A DNA stretch of 64,000 nt, taken from Branchipolynoe longqiensis. Taxonomy: Eukaryota; Annelida; Polychaeta; Phyllodocida; Polynoidae. Shown here in pieces: positions 54,289-64,000 of the stretch. The position numbers and the translations under genes were made by a program. The notes below the pieces were generated by a model. That model saw nothing but the letters and a program-made list of their open reading frames with translations. It was not told the origin of the DNA and did no database searches. Position 1 is the stretch's first letter; each line of letters begins with the position of its first letter. The DNA is taken from positions 53,472,749 to 53,536,748 of the forward strand of contig CM059193.1 in NCBI GenBank assembly GCA_030323885.1, read 5' to 3'.

Positions 54289-54787
54289 AGTCATGGGAGT
54301 GATGAAATGGGAAATATTGCAGAGCAGCATTTGAACCCAGACCTCTTGCATTCCGGGCTAGTGTGCTAGCCAATACACCACTTACACTCTCTGATGTTAT
54401 CACCCTATCCACCGGCCACGGTGGCCGATTCGCTAGAGAGCAGGCTTCCCATGCGGGAGATCGGGATTTCAATTTCCAGTCGAGACAAACCAATGACATA
54501 CAAAAGTTATACTTGTGGCTTCCTAGCCTGGCGCTTGGCATTAATAGGATAGGACAAGGACGAATTAGCTCAGTGTTAGGATATGACTGAGTGAATTATT
54601 GGGTCATGGTGCTGCCAACCTGATTCCCCAGTGTAAAGTCACCATGAATGTGCATTGTCACAAGTCGGTACCCGTCCTGATATGACCTTAGATGTTTCCA
54701 GGACGTTAAACCCCAATAAACAGCCATCATCACTCTATCCACGCCTACCTGTCTATGTGGCTCCTTGCGGGAGAGGTCAGTGCATAC
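54289..54787 (-). repeat. SINE family B, single copy interrupted by SINE A
   Basis: 54289-54398 has the tRNA-like part (CTTGCATTCCGGGCTAGTGT, AATACACCA) and 54741-54787 has the ACGCCTACCTGTCTATGTGG segment. Between them sits a family A copy with a 12-bp duplication. Diverged from the 17.4-kb trimer, so older. Confidence 0.82.
54411..54728 (+). repeat. SINE family A, full-length, nested in SINE B
   Basis: 318 bp from ACCGGCCACGGTGGCCGATT to CCCCAATAAACAGCC. Flanked by ATCACCCTATCC (54399-54410) and ATCACTCTATCC (54729-54740). This fixes the element ends and shows insertion with a 12-bp duplication, as expected for LINE-driven mobilisation. Confidence 0.92.
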
Positions 54788-54807
54788 AGTGTGTGCTGTA
54801 CCAATCA

Positions 54808-55040
54808 TAGTGTGTATTGAATTATATACACCAGACTGTCGACGCCAGCAAATATGTTGGTTATTGCGCATGGACTTATGTACACCGGGCTGTCGGTGCC
54901 AGACCAGTCTTACTTGGCCATGTTGATTATGTGTGCACAGCTGATGTAGCTGAGGCTAAAGCACACATCAGACACACTGGGCAGAATGTATTCTCTCAGC
55001 CAGACAGTTAGACGATTGGTCAATGTCAACTTAACGCACC
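54808..55040 (+). repeat. Local duplication, copy 1
   Basis: TAGTGTGTATTGAATTATAT through TGTCGACGCCAGCAAATATG to ACTTAACGCACC, over 95% like 56448-56670 apart from a 10-bp insertion near 54872. Confidence 0.85.
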
Positions 55041-55195
55041 ATGACCTAATATCTCACTCAATTCCGTAATGCTGGCACTGAATAAAGCAGTCTTTGTTCT
55101 ATTCCAGTAATTACCAAGCGCCAGGCTAGGTACTGACAAATATACATTGTGAAAGTATGTTTGACCCGCCAGCAATCGATCTCACACCCCTACCT
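55041..55195 (-). repeat. SINE family A, fragment
   Basis: ATGACCTAATATCTCACTCA, then AATTACCAAGCGCCAGGCTA, GGTACTGACAAATA and a head-like CCAGCAATCGATCTCAC. Confidence 0.65.
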
Positions 55196-55624
55196 GTATG
55201 ACCCCGATAGTGAGTCAGTCATCACCATCTCTCCTACCACCTCCACTTCCCCCCTTCCCCCCTATGGACATACGTTGTTTGTATGTGTGTTTTTTGTTTG
55301 TTTGTTATTGCTGTCAACATACGGCCACGGTCACTGATCAGGTTGGCTAGATAAAGCGATGCCTCATTATGGACAGATATGTAGGCTGCTTATTCTACTA
55401 AGCACCTATCTGAGCCCCACCCACCCCCTCCCTCACCCCGCCCCACCCCACCCCGACCAGACTCCCCCACTGCTATACATGACTGTCAGGGATTGTCCAA
55501 TTAGGCTGCTGTCTGGCGCAACTGTCACAATTGCCATCTGAGAAGAAGAAGAAGACGAAGATTTGGGGGTTGATGGGAGCCCCCGCCCTGCCCCAACTGT
55601 ACATTACACACTAAGTTGCTTACT
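55196..55624. other. Unassigned stretch
   Basis: C-rich patches (CCCCACCCACCCCCTCCC near 55415) and a GAAGAAGAAGAAG run at 55542-55558. No gene recognised. Confidence 0.4.
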
Positions 55625-55680
55625 GCCCGTCTTAATATGACCTTAGATGTTCCTAGGATGTAAACCCCCGACGAACCAAC
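55625..55680 (+). repeat. SINE family A, tail fragment
   Basis: CCCGTCTTAATATGACCTTA then GATGTTCCTAGGATGTAAAC and GAACCAAC. Confidence 0.7.
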
Positions 55681-55841
55681 TGTGTTGGTTATTGTGGATG
55701 AACTTATAAAAGTTTGATTTTATTTGGCTGAGTCTTGATTCAGTCTGGACAACTGATTTAGCTGAGGGTAAAGGCACACAACAAAACTTCCCAGCGAGTG
55801 GAGTGTCACGCCCCGCGCAGCGGGATTTAGCTATGTGCATG

Positions 55842-56366
55842 CCGGTGTAACGATTTCAACTTCCCCCCTTCCCAAGTTCCCCCGCGGGAATCTGAAAACG
55901 TTTTTAACTTCCCTCCGGGGAAATTAAAAACGTTTTCAGATTCCTGGGGGGAACTTAAAAACAGTTTTCAGATTCCTCCCCCTATTTTCAAATTCCCCCC
56001 TCCGGGAATTTAAAATTGTTTAAAAAACTTTAAAAAACGTTTTAAATTTCAGACCTATAATATTTTTTTCTTAACCATCTTGGAGACTTTTTGTGTCATT
56101 TGTGGTTAAATATGTTTTATTGTACTAGTAATAATTTCCATTATGCTATTCTCTGTATATTATAATATTTGTCATGAAAAATAACAAAAAATAACAAAAA
56201 ATAACAAAAATAAAGAGAATTCCCCAAAAATGGGGGGGGGGGGGAAGTTAAAACGAGGGAGGGAATTTGAAAACGTTTTCAAATTCCCCTGGGAGGAATT
56301 TGAAAACGTTTTCAAGTTCCCGGGGGGGAACTTGAATATGGGGGGAATTTGAAATCTTTACACCGG
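55842..56366. mobile_element. Foldback MITE family H, copy 2
   Basis: About 525 bp, differing from copy 1 (45698-46225) mainly in homopolymer lengths (for example the G run near 56231). Same CCGG-ended inverted repeats and nested hairpins. It sits between the two copies of the local duplication. Confidence 0.87.
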
Positions 56367-56447
56367 GACCCCCCCCGTAGCATAGGGGGAGGGGTAGAAC
56401 ACAACAGAGCGTATTACATGTCATAATGGGTTTATGACTCTCCTGTT

Positions 56448-56670
56448 TAGTGTGTATTGAATTATATACACCAGACTGTCGACGCCAGCAAATATGTTGG
56501 TTATTGCGCATGGACCGGGCTGTCGGTGCCAGACCAGTCTTACTTGGCCATGTTGATTATGTGTGCACAGCTGATGTAGCTGAGGCTAAAGCACACAGCA
56601 GACACACTGGGCGGAATGTATTCTCTCAGCCAGACAGTTAGACGACTGGTCAATGCCAACTTAACGCACC
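56448..56670 (+). repeat. Local duplication, copy 2
   Basis: Matches 54808-55040. A weaker third relative lies at about 55680-55800 (TTGGTTATTGTGGATGAACT, GATTTAGCTGAGGGTAAAGG). Confidence 0.85.
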
Positions 56671-56683
56671 GTTTACATATATA

Positions 56684-56861
56684 CAGTAAGCCCTCTCTAT
56701 ACCGGCCACCTCCACAGATCGACCACTCCCCTATATCGATCACTTTGTTGGGTCCCAACAATACCGTTGTAAGGATATTCTAACTCCCTAAGCCGACCAC
56801 CTCCCTAATTGGACCACTCAAAGTCGGTCCCATGGTCGGTCGATTTAGAGAGGTTTTACTG
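56684..56861 (+). mobile_element. Pogo/Tigger-like MITE (family G), copy 2
   Basis: CAGTAAGCCCTCTCTATACC at the left and GATTTAGAGAGGTTTTACTG at the right, with TA on both sides. Interior has ATATCGATCACTTTGTTGGG. 178 bp. Confidence 0.87.
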
Positions 56862-56869
56862 TATATATA

Positions 56870-57065
56870 GAGTAAAAAACCTCTCTATTTGACCATATCA
56901 ACAGATCGACCACTCCCCCCTATATCGATCGCTCTATTTGGGTCCCAAACGATCGTCTATGCAATACCATTGTAACGATAAAACAAACCCCCTAAACAGA
57001 CCACCTCCCTAAATGGACCATTTAAGGTCTGTCCCATGGTCAGACGATTTAGGAAGGTTTTACTG
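56870..57065 (+). mobile_element. Pogo/Tigger-like MITE (family G), copy 3
   Basis: AGTAAAAAACCTCTCTATTT to GATTTAGGAAGGTTTTACTG. Lies in tandem with copy 2, separated by a TATATA spacer. Confidence 0.82.
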
Positions 57066-57481
57066 TATATAGATTCTAGTGTGAATGAGCTGAAATTAAG
57101 AGCGTTAGGGATGTATGAGACAGGTGGCAGCGCCACCAGTCCGAGCACGGTGTTCAGGATGCTGCCAGAGTAGTATGTACAGCATCAATACTAACAGTAA
57201 TAACACAGTTCCCTTCCGCACGTTTATACTCGTAAAATACTTATAGTTACATATATGTTATATCGCTACAGGGCTGCATTCTTGTACACTTTGATACAGG
57301 GGTGCCTTCTGGATAGTTCAATGGCATGAGTGCCCAATGAGATTATGAGGATGTAGTTCTATAGTGAAAAACATAATAACTCTGTCTATCTATCAGTAAG
57401 ACGAAAAAAAGCAAAGTATACAATTGTACATGTCGATAGGAAACGTCGGTGGATGGAGGGATTTAACATTTCTCTCCAGCC
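57066..57481. other. Unassigned stretch
   Basis: No gene or repeat recognised. Confidence 0.35.
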
Positions 57482-57830
57482 ACCAGACGGGATGGCCCAA
57501 TGAGTTGAGCGTCCGTGTCCGTTTTGGTAAATCGTGGGATTCGAACACACAGGTTCGAACACTGGTCGAGTAAAACCACTGACTTAAAAATTGATACTTG
57601 TCGCTTCCTACACAAGCACTCGGCATTATTAGGATAAGGAAAGGACTGATTGGTTGGCTCAGTGTCAGAATAATGTGACTGAGTGTGATAGCAGGTCATT
57701 GTGCTGGCAGTCTGGACTCCTAGTGGGGTAGCCCTATAAAGTCGCCATGAGTGTGCACTCTCACAAGTCGGTGCCCGTCCTGATATGACCTTAGATGCTG
57801 CCAGGACTTAAAACTCCAACAACCACCCAA
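57482..57830 (+). repeat. SINE family A, full-length
   Basis: ACGGGATGGCCCAATGAGTT head, box B GGTTCGAACACTGG, full body and AACTCCAACAACCACCCAAA tail. About 349 bp including the leucine-type head. Confidence 0.87.
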
Positions 57831-57939
57831 ATCCTCTTCAGCCCATTTGAAAGCAAACCACCGAAACAGATGTGATACGCACACACATGTGTACAATGAT
57901 ATACATATAGTTTATTTATACTGCACACACATATACATA

Positions 57940-58075
57940 CTTATATCGTGGGTGGTGTTTTGGCAAATGAATAGAAGCATTTCGCCCACCAGAGTGGGAT
58001 TCGAACCCACGCCTTTGCCATTCTATAAACCCTAACCGGAACGCTCTACTGTATCATTCACGCCCGAGAGTTGTT
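57940..58075 (-). repeat. tRNA-like repeat, family D
   Basis: Minus strand carries box B GTGGGTTCGAATCCCAC (plus-strand 58000 region) and box A-like GATACAGTAGAGCG. Single copy here, boundaries uncertain. It is not called a tRNA gene because I could not fold a full cloverleaf. Confidence 0.55.
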
Positions 58076-58330
58076 TGTGTATGTGTATGCACACAGGTTG
58101 GTGAGCAGGAAAGGCGGACGCATGGTAAAAGCGGAACCGGAAGTCCCTCCTGTAAGCTTATCCGTTTGGCGCTGATGGTGCCTGCCGGGGTGGGCTTTGA
58201 CTCACCGCCCCCGGTTGGCACCAGGTGGCGTAATTGCTTCCTGATGCATAGGTGAGGCCAGAAGGGATGGGCACTGACCCACCACCCGTGGACAGCATCA
58301 GAATCATCTCTCTGTATATGTGGGTATGAG

Positions 58331-58719
58331 TGGGGGGGGGGGGGGTGATATAGTGTGATGGCAGTTGTGGTGCCGTGGTGGTGTGTGGTGGTGTGTGGTG
58401 GTGTGTGGTGGTGTGTGGTCCTGGTGTGGTGGAGTGGTGGAGTGGTGGTGTGGTCGTGGTATGTTGGGGTGGTAGTGTGGTTGTCTGTGGGGTGTTGGGG
58501 TGTTGGTAACGGAGTGTGGTGGTGTGCTGGAGTGGTGTGGTGGTGGTGCGGTGGAGGTGTGGTGGTGTGATAATGATGTGGTTGTCTGTGGTGTGTTTGG
58601 GTGTAGGTGTGGGACTGTGGTTGTGTGCTGGAGGTGTAGTGATGTGGTGGTATGTTACTTGTTGGGCGTGTTCATGTGGTGTTGTGTTGGGATTGGAGTA
58701 TGGTGGTGTTGGGGTTGTT
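58331..58719. repeat. G/T-rich GTGGTGTGTGGT simple tract
   Basis: Starts with a G run, then (GTGGTGTGTG)n grading into irregular TGGTGTTGGGG sequence. Confidence 0.8.
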
Positions 58720-59315
58720 TTATGGGGTACTTGGGTGGTGTTGGTGGGGATTTGGTGTGGTTATAGTGGGGTGGTGGTGGTGTGATAGATAGTGGTGTGA
58801 GGGTGGTGGGGTATTTGGGTGGTGTTGGTGGGGTTTTGGTGTGGTATATGGGGGGTTGGTGAAGGGGTGGGGTGGTGGTGGTGTGATAGATCGTGGTGTG
58901 AGGGTGGTGGGGTATTTGGGTGGTGTTGGTGGGGTTTTGGTGTGGTGGTGGTGGGGTGGTGGTGGTGTGATAGATAGTGGTGTGAGGGTGGTGGGGTATT
59001 TGGGTGGTGTTGGTGGGGTTTTGGTGTGGTTATAGTGGGGTGGTGGTGGTGTGATAGATCGTGGTGTGAGGGTGGTGGGGTTTTTGGGTGGTGTTGGTGG
59101 GGTTTTGGTGTGGTGGTGGTGGGGTGGTGGTGGGGTGATAGATAGTGGTGTGACGGTGGTGGGGTATTTGGGTGGTGTTGGTGGGGTTTTGGTGTGGTTA
59201 TAGTGGGGTGGTGGTGGTGTGATAGATAGTGGTGTGAGGGTGGTGGGGTATTTGGGTGGTGTTGGTGGGGTTTTGGTGTGGTGGTAGTGGGGTGGTGGCG
59301 GTGTGATAGAGTGGT
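58720..59315. repeat. 84-bp minisatellite, about seven units
   Basis: GGGTATTTGGGTGGTGTTGG anchors recur at 58810, 58911, 58995, 59079, 59162 and 59247. Units also share GTGTGATAGATAGTGGTGTG. Confidence 0.88.
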
Positions 59316-60246
59316 GGTGGTGTGATAGGGTGGTGGCAGTGTGGCGGGGTTCCATGGTGTGAGGGTGGGGTGCTGATAGGGTGGTGGCAGTGTGGCGGGG
59401 TTCCATGGTGTGAGGGTGGGGTGCTGATAGGGTGGTGGCAGTGTGGCGGGGTACCACAGTGTGAGGGTGGGGTGCTGATAGGGTGGTGGCAGTGTGGCGG
59501 GGTACCACAGTGTGAGGGTGGGGTGCTGATAGGGTGGTGGCAGTGTGGCGGGTTCCATGGTGTGAGGGTGGGTGCTGATAGGTGGTGGCAGTGTGGCGGG
59601 GTTCCATGGTGTGAGGGGGGGTGCTGATAGGGTGGTGGCAGTGTGGCGGGGTTCCATGGTGTGAGGGTGGGGTGCTGATAGGGTGGTGCAGTGTGGCGGG
59701 GTTCCATCGTGTGAGGGTGGGGTGCTGATAGGGTGGTGGCAGTGTGGCGGGGTTCCATGCTGTGAGGGTGGGGGTGCTGATAGGGTGGTGGCAGTGTGGC
59801 GGGGTTCCATGGTGTGAGGGTGGGGTGCTGATAGGGTGGTGGCAGTGTGGCGGGGTTCCATGCTGTGAGGGTGGGGGTGCTGATAGGGTGGTGGCAGTGT
59901 GGCGGGGTTCCATGGTGTGAGGGTGGGGTGCTGATAGGGTGGTGGCAGTGTGGCGGGGTTCCATGGTGTGAGGGTGGGGTGCTGATAGGGTGGTGGCAGT
60001 GTGGCGGGGTTCCGTGGTGTGAGGGTGGGGTGCTGATAGGGTGGCGGCAGTGAGGTGGGGTTCCATGGTGTGAGGGTGAGGTAGTGGTAAGGTGGCGGCA
60101 GTGTGGCGGGGTACCACAGTGTGAGGGTGGGGTGCTGATAGGGTGGTGGCAGTGTGGCGGGGTTCCATGGTGTGAGGGTGGGGTGCTGATAGGGTGGTGG
60201 CAGTGTGGCGGGGTTCCATGGTGTGAGGGTGGGGTGCTGATAGGAT
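59316..60246. repeat. 51-bp minisatellite, about 18 units
   Basis: Unit: GTGCTGATAGGGTGGTGGCA, then GTGTGGCGGGGTTCCATGGT and GTGAGGGTGGG, with ACCACAGT and ATGCTGT variants. Runs into the assembly gap. Confidence 0.9.
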
Positions 60247-60746
60247 NNNNNNNNNNNNNNNNNNNNNNNNNNNNNNNNNNNNNNNNNNNNNNNNNNNNNN
60301 NNNNNNNNNNNNNNNNNNNNNNNNNNNNNNNNNNNNNNNNNNNNNNNNNNNNNNNNNNNNNNNNNNNNNNNNNNNNNNNNNNNNNNNNNNNNNNNNNNNN
60401 NNNNNNNNNNNNNNNNNNNNNNNNNNNNNNNNNNNNNNNNNNNNNNNNNNNNNNNNNNNNNNNNNNNNNNNNNNNNNNNNNNNNNNNNNNNNNNNNNNNN
60501 NNNNNNNNNNNNNNNNNNNNNNNNNNNNNNNNNNNNNNNNNNNNNNNNNNNNNNNNNNNNNNNNNNNNNNNNNNNNNNNNNNNNNNNNNNNNNNNNNNNN
60601 NNNNNNNNNNNNNNNNNNNNNNNNNNNNNNNNNNNNNNNNNNNNNNNNNNNNNNNNNNNNNNNNNNNNNNNNNNNNNNNNNNNNNNNNNNNNNNNNNNNN
60701 NNNNNNNNNNNNNNNNNNNNNNNNNNNNNNNNNNNNNNNNNNNNNN
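60247..60746. other. Assembly gap, 500 N
   Basis: Exactly 500 undetermined bases, a conventional placeholder size, between two different minisatellites. True length unknown. Confidence 0.99.
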
Positions 60747-61155
60747 GGTGGACTGACTGTGTGGGGTGGGGAGACTGTGTGGGGGTGGACTGACTGTGTG
60801 GGGTGGGGAGACTGTGTGGGGGTGAACTGACTGTGTGCGGTGGGGAGACTGTGTCGGGGTGGACTGACTGTGTGGGGGTGGGGAGACTGTGTGGGAGTTG
60901 GGAGACTGCCTTGTGTGTGGTGACCCTACTGTGTGGGGTAGGGGAGACTGTGTGGGGGTGTGTGGGGGTGAACTGACTGTGTGCGGTGGGGAGACTGTGT
61001 CGGGGTGGACTGACTGTGTGGGGGTGGGGAGACTGTGTGGGGGTGGACTGATTGTTTGGGGTGGGGAGACTGTGTAGGGGTTTACTGACTGTGTGGGATG
61101 GGGAGACTGTGTGGGGGTTTACTGACTGTGTGGGGGTGGGGAGACTGTGTGGATG
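60747..61155. repeat. 37-38 bp minisatellite, about ten units
   Basis: Unit: GGTGGACTGACTGTGTGGGG then TGGGGAGACTGTGTGGG. Truncated by the gap at its left. Confidence 0.87.
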
Positions 61156-61419
61156 TATTAGGGTGGAGGAGGAAGGCTGCCAGCATTATATCCAATATAT
61201 CACAGTCCAATCAATACAGCATCCATTCATACCGATGTCTTTTACACCCCTCAACAGCTAGTATTAAATGACTGTTTAACATCATGAGGTGAAGATGGAG
61301 GGAATATTGAGTCTAGCATCACGTTCAATACATACCGTAGTGCAACCAAAAGTCCAAGCAATACTGGTTTAATTCATTACTCAATAGCCATATACTCAAT
61401 AGCCATATCTCTTTTAAAG

Positions 61420-61485
61420 TTGCCTAGTCCGATGGTTTTGAGTTTCTGTCATTTTCTGAGATTAATATATTAGGTCGTTCATTAG
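61420..61485 (+). repeat. MITE family E, left-end fragment
   Basis: AAAGTTGCCTAGTCCGATGG, TTTTGAGTTTCTGTCATTTT and ATTAATATATTAGGTCG, one of the cleanest examples of the family left end. Cut by the SINE that follows. Confidence 0.72.
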
Positions 61486-61661
61486 ACCAGATGGGATGGC
61501 CGAATGAGTTAGAGTGTCCGTCTCCCGTGTTGGTAGATCGTGGGTTCTAACCCTGGTCGAGTCAAACCAATGACTTAAAAATTGATACTTGTCGCTTCCT
61601 AGCCAGGCGCTAGGCATTATTAGGACAGGGCAATGACTGGTCTCCTCAGTGTCAGGATAAT
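61486..61661 (+). repeat. SINE family A, 3'-truncated
   Basis: ATGGGATGGCCGAATGAGTT head with TGGGTTCTAACCCTGG, body to CTCAGTGTCAGGATAAT. Confidence 0.83.
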
Positions 61662-62626
61662 ATTTACTCAAATCTGTTATTCATCTGAATACAGTCTTTA
61701 TTCAGCGTTGAGGCACTGGCCTGCCGGCCATGCTTAACTTCGATAATTGTTGTGTGTTTTTTCTTCGAATGAATGTTATCCGCATGTATCTTTGTCAGTG
61801 TCATAGCATCACTGGCTAAGTCTAAGGTGGCGCTCCTTGTGGGGTTGTTCGTAACCTTAAGATGGTTATTGGCTGCAGAACTGCAGCAATATAGAAAGGC
61901 ACCGTTAAATCAGTCCGATCCTTGGTTGAAGATTAATCTTCAGTAGGGACTGTTGTAGAAGCTGGGGGATGTCTTTACAACATTCAAAATGGCGAAGCGT
62001 TGGGGCGGCACCGAATCTCTCTGGTCCGGCGGTAGCAGAGCACTTGTATCCAGTCGACAGCAGCGAGAGTTTAGGAGAAAGGGACGGGCAAACGGGGGTA
62101 CAGCGGCTCCAGCAATGAGAACAAGAGAGAGAAGATAAGGTACAGCGCCCCACCGAAGCACACAACTCCCTTGGTTAGGGGGAGAAATATGCCTGGGTAG
62201 AGTCTAGGAAAGAGAAATGAGGAAAGTTGAGTCAAAGGAGCATGTCTATTTGCTCTATTGTGACCAACCAGCGAGCTAAAGATACGGACATAGTAAGAGT
62301 AGAAAGTGAAATGCTGGCGGGCTCCCCCTCCTGGAACTCTTTTCAGACATATCAAGGAGGAGCAAGGCTAGCGGAGAGGAGATATAGAGAGGTGTGGATG
62401 AAGTGCGGTCCGGATAGCAAGTCAAGGTGTTGGTCCTTTGATCTATTCCTTATAAATCCCACCAATGACCCTCTTGGTTCGCTACAAAAGTGCGTTTTTT
62501 TTCCAATAGTCCCCCCCCCCCCCTCCCCTCTTTCCTCATGATATCAGCATGGAATTAACTGGTGCGATGGGCAGTGTACTTTTAATCAAATCCCCTTCCT
62601 CCGCAATGCAAATAAATTCCTATTGG
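61662..62626. other. Unassigned stretch
   Basis: Frames at 62227-62541 (+, 104 codons) and 61905-62165 (-) have mixed composition but no recognisable motif. A short C run ends the former. No repeat family recognised. Any host exon in this part would need transcript evidence. Confidence 0.3.
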
Positions 62627-62962
62627 ATTAGTGGTTGCTTGTTGGAGTTTTACGCCCGGGCAACATCTAAGGTTATATCAGGACGGGTACCAACTTGTGA
62701 CAGTGTGCACTCATGGTGACTTTATAGTGCTAGCCCACTGAGATATCAGGTTGTCGGCACCATGGCCTGATATCCCACTCAGTCACATTATTCTGACACT
62801 TAGCTAACCAGTCCTTACCATTTCCTATTCATCTTGAGCACCAGGCTAGGAAGCAACAAGTATCCAATTTTATAAGTTGTTGGTTTTGACTCGATGGGGA
62901 ACTGAACTCCCGATCTCCCGCACGCGAGGCCCGCGCTCTACCAATTCGGCCACCGCGCTCGG
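62627..62962 (-). repeat. SINE family A, full-length
   Basis: Tail GTTGGAGTTTTACGCCCGGG at left, full body reversed, and head at right with GAGGCCCGCGCTCTACCAAT then TCGGCCACCGCGC. A well-preserved copy. Confidence 0.88.
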
Positions 62963-63414
62963 TTATTGGATTAGTGAGCTGGGAGGACAGTGGACTGGTG
63001 GGGAAGGAGGCCGGAGGGTATGCTTTTGGTCTGTGATCGTGGGGGGGGGGGGGGGGGGGGGGGGGGTGGAGGGGGTAGTAGAGGGAGGAGTTCTGACACG
63101 AGACCATTCCCATAGATGCAGTTGATGCTTACCAGAATAAATTATTGTACACTAATACGGATGTAAGCTGTGAGATTATGTAGGATTAAGATGGTAGATC
63201 TAAACAATCTATATTCATATCATGGAGTGCAACCGTACTGCTCTAATTTACTAGTTCCCAAAATAGGCATGGTACTGGCTAGTCGACAGAGCCTACTCAC
63301 TGGAACAAAACATAAATAAATCCCCCCCCCCCACCCGCCGCACACCTCACTCCTCCCTCCGGGTCCACGCCCATGAGACGTAATTATGTTGTAAGAAGTG
63401 CACAGTGAGAGACG
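62963..63414. other. Unassigned stretch
   Basis: G run of about 26 at 63041-63066. C-rich patch at 63322-63340. No gene recognised. Confidence 0.4.
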
Positions 63415-63575
63415 CTCAAGTTGCATGGTTTTCACTTTCTGCTTCTTCGTTTGTAAAGATAAATATACCAGGCTGGCCGTTATTAACTACACTATTCTGA
63501 TTTGCAGTAAATGCTATATTGTAATCAGCTAAGTTAGGGAATATTTGATCGGAAACCATGCAATATGAATGTTTG
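63415..63575 (+). repeat. MITE family E, left-end fragment
   Basis: CTCAAGTTGCATGGTTTTCA, TTTGTAAAGATAAATATACC and a decayed subterminal segment with AGTTAGGGAATATTTGA. Confidence 0.55.
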
Positions 63576-64000
63576 ATGTGCACAGGATAGCTTCTGCTTC
63601 ATTGTTCTCGGCATGGCACAAGAACTAACTACACTGGCACCTGCAACACTTCACATCGGAGGTGTGCGAATTGCAGCAGAGTAATGCGCGAGCACCACAT
63701 CGGAACTAACCTGGAACCTGTGGTGCGTTGCTTACCTAGCAGCAGCACCGTGATATATGCCCAATTAAATTGAGTTAATGCCTTATCGATCCAACACCGA
63801 ATGATGAATTAAACCCACTGCCAACTAAGGTAGGCTTATAGGATCAGACCCTGCGAAGTGTTTGGGCTTCGAACATATGGTTCCATGCTGGTTCAATCAA
63901 TCAATCAATAGTTCCGTCCTCTAGTCGAGGGTTGGATGCAATGGTTCTCCATTTGTCCCGATGGTGTGCTGTTCTGATAGACTGTGAATAATTCAAGCCT
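63576..64000. other. Unassigned stretch
   Basis: (AATC)n run at 63894-63910, otherwise unique-looking. No gene recognised. Confidence 0.35.

Noticed and set aside
57940..58075. Functional tRNA gene
   Set aside because: Box A- and box B-like motifs are present, but I could not build a full cloverleaf with a credible anticodon arm. The same applies to the SINE A, B and C heads.
58720..60219. 499- and 366-codon His/Pro/Thr-rich minus-strand frames
   Set aside because: Low-complexity translations of the 84-bp and 51-bp minisatellites.

Overview
This 64-kb window is eukaryotic repeat-dominated DNA, most likely from an animal and probably a marine invertebrate. That placement is an inference. It rests on the mix of tRNA-derived SINEs, short-LTR Ty3 retrotransposons resembling the Mag/SURL group, an RTE-type LINE, a Ngaro-like tyrosine-recombinase retroelement and many TTAA-type MITEs. 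I cannot name the species. I found no convincing host gene, rRNA gene or functional tRNA gene. Nearly all long open frames are transposon coding remains or the by-product of tandem arrays.

Layout. 0-4 kb: an AT-rich minisatellite, SINE pieces and a truncated RTE LINE end. 4.36-7.66 kb: a Ngaro-like element with split direct repeats (A1 - ORFs - B1A2 - B2), a Gag-like frame and a tyrosine-recombinase frame but no reverse transcriptase. 7.8-30.2 kb: SINEs (family A, about 320 bp, leucine-tRNA-like head; family B, tRNA-like, tandem 321-bp units), MITEs and foldback elements (families E, P and F below) and several minisatellites, including a 1.5-kb pyrimidine-rich array. 30.4-45.2 kb: one approximately 52-bp CCTACACCCTCC-type minisatellite split by two related Ty3 elements in opposite orientation, each with a 5-bp target duplication. 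The plus-strand copy (31203-37371) carries a 1.4-kb DNA transposon in its gag, and that transposon carries a SINE dimer. The minus-strand copy (37761-44562) carries an RTE LINE with an 11-bp target duplication and a 1.04-kb inverted-repeat element in its reverse transcriptase. 45.7-50.7 kb: a foldback MITE, G-rich arrays and a 53-bp satellite that ends in an intact pogo-like MITE. 50.8-58.3 kb: more SINEs, foldbacks and a local duplication. 58.3-61.2 kb: G/T-rich minisatellites with a 500-base N gap. 61.2-64 kb: SINE and MITE pieces in otherwise featureless DNA.

The most interesting signals are structural. Foldback families keep the same core or ends while both arms of each copy have switched to a different short repeat yet still pair with each other. 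A satellite appears to have grown out of a MITE terminus. A retroelement has identical LTRs but a broken, insertion-bearing coding region. Two LTR elements landed 7 nt apart in the same minisatellite unit. All family names (A-H, P, M) are my own labels for this window.
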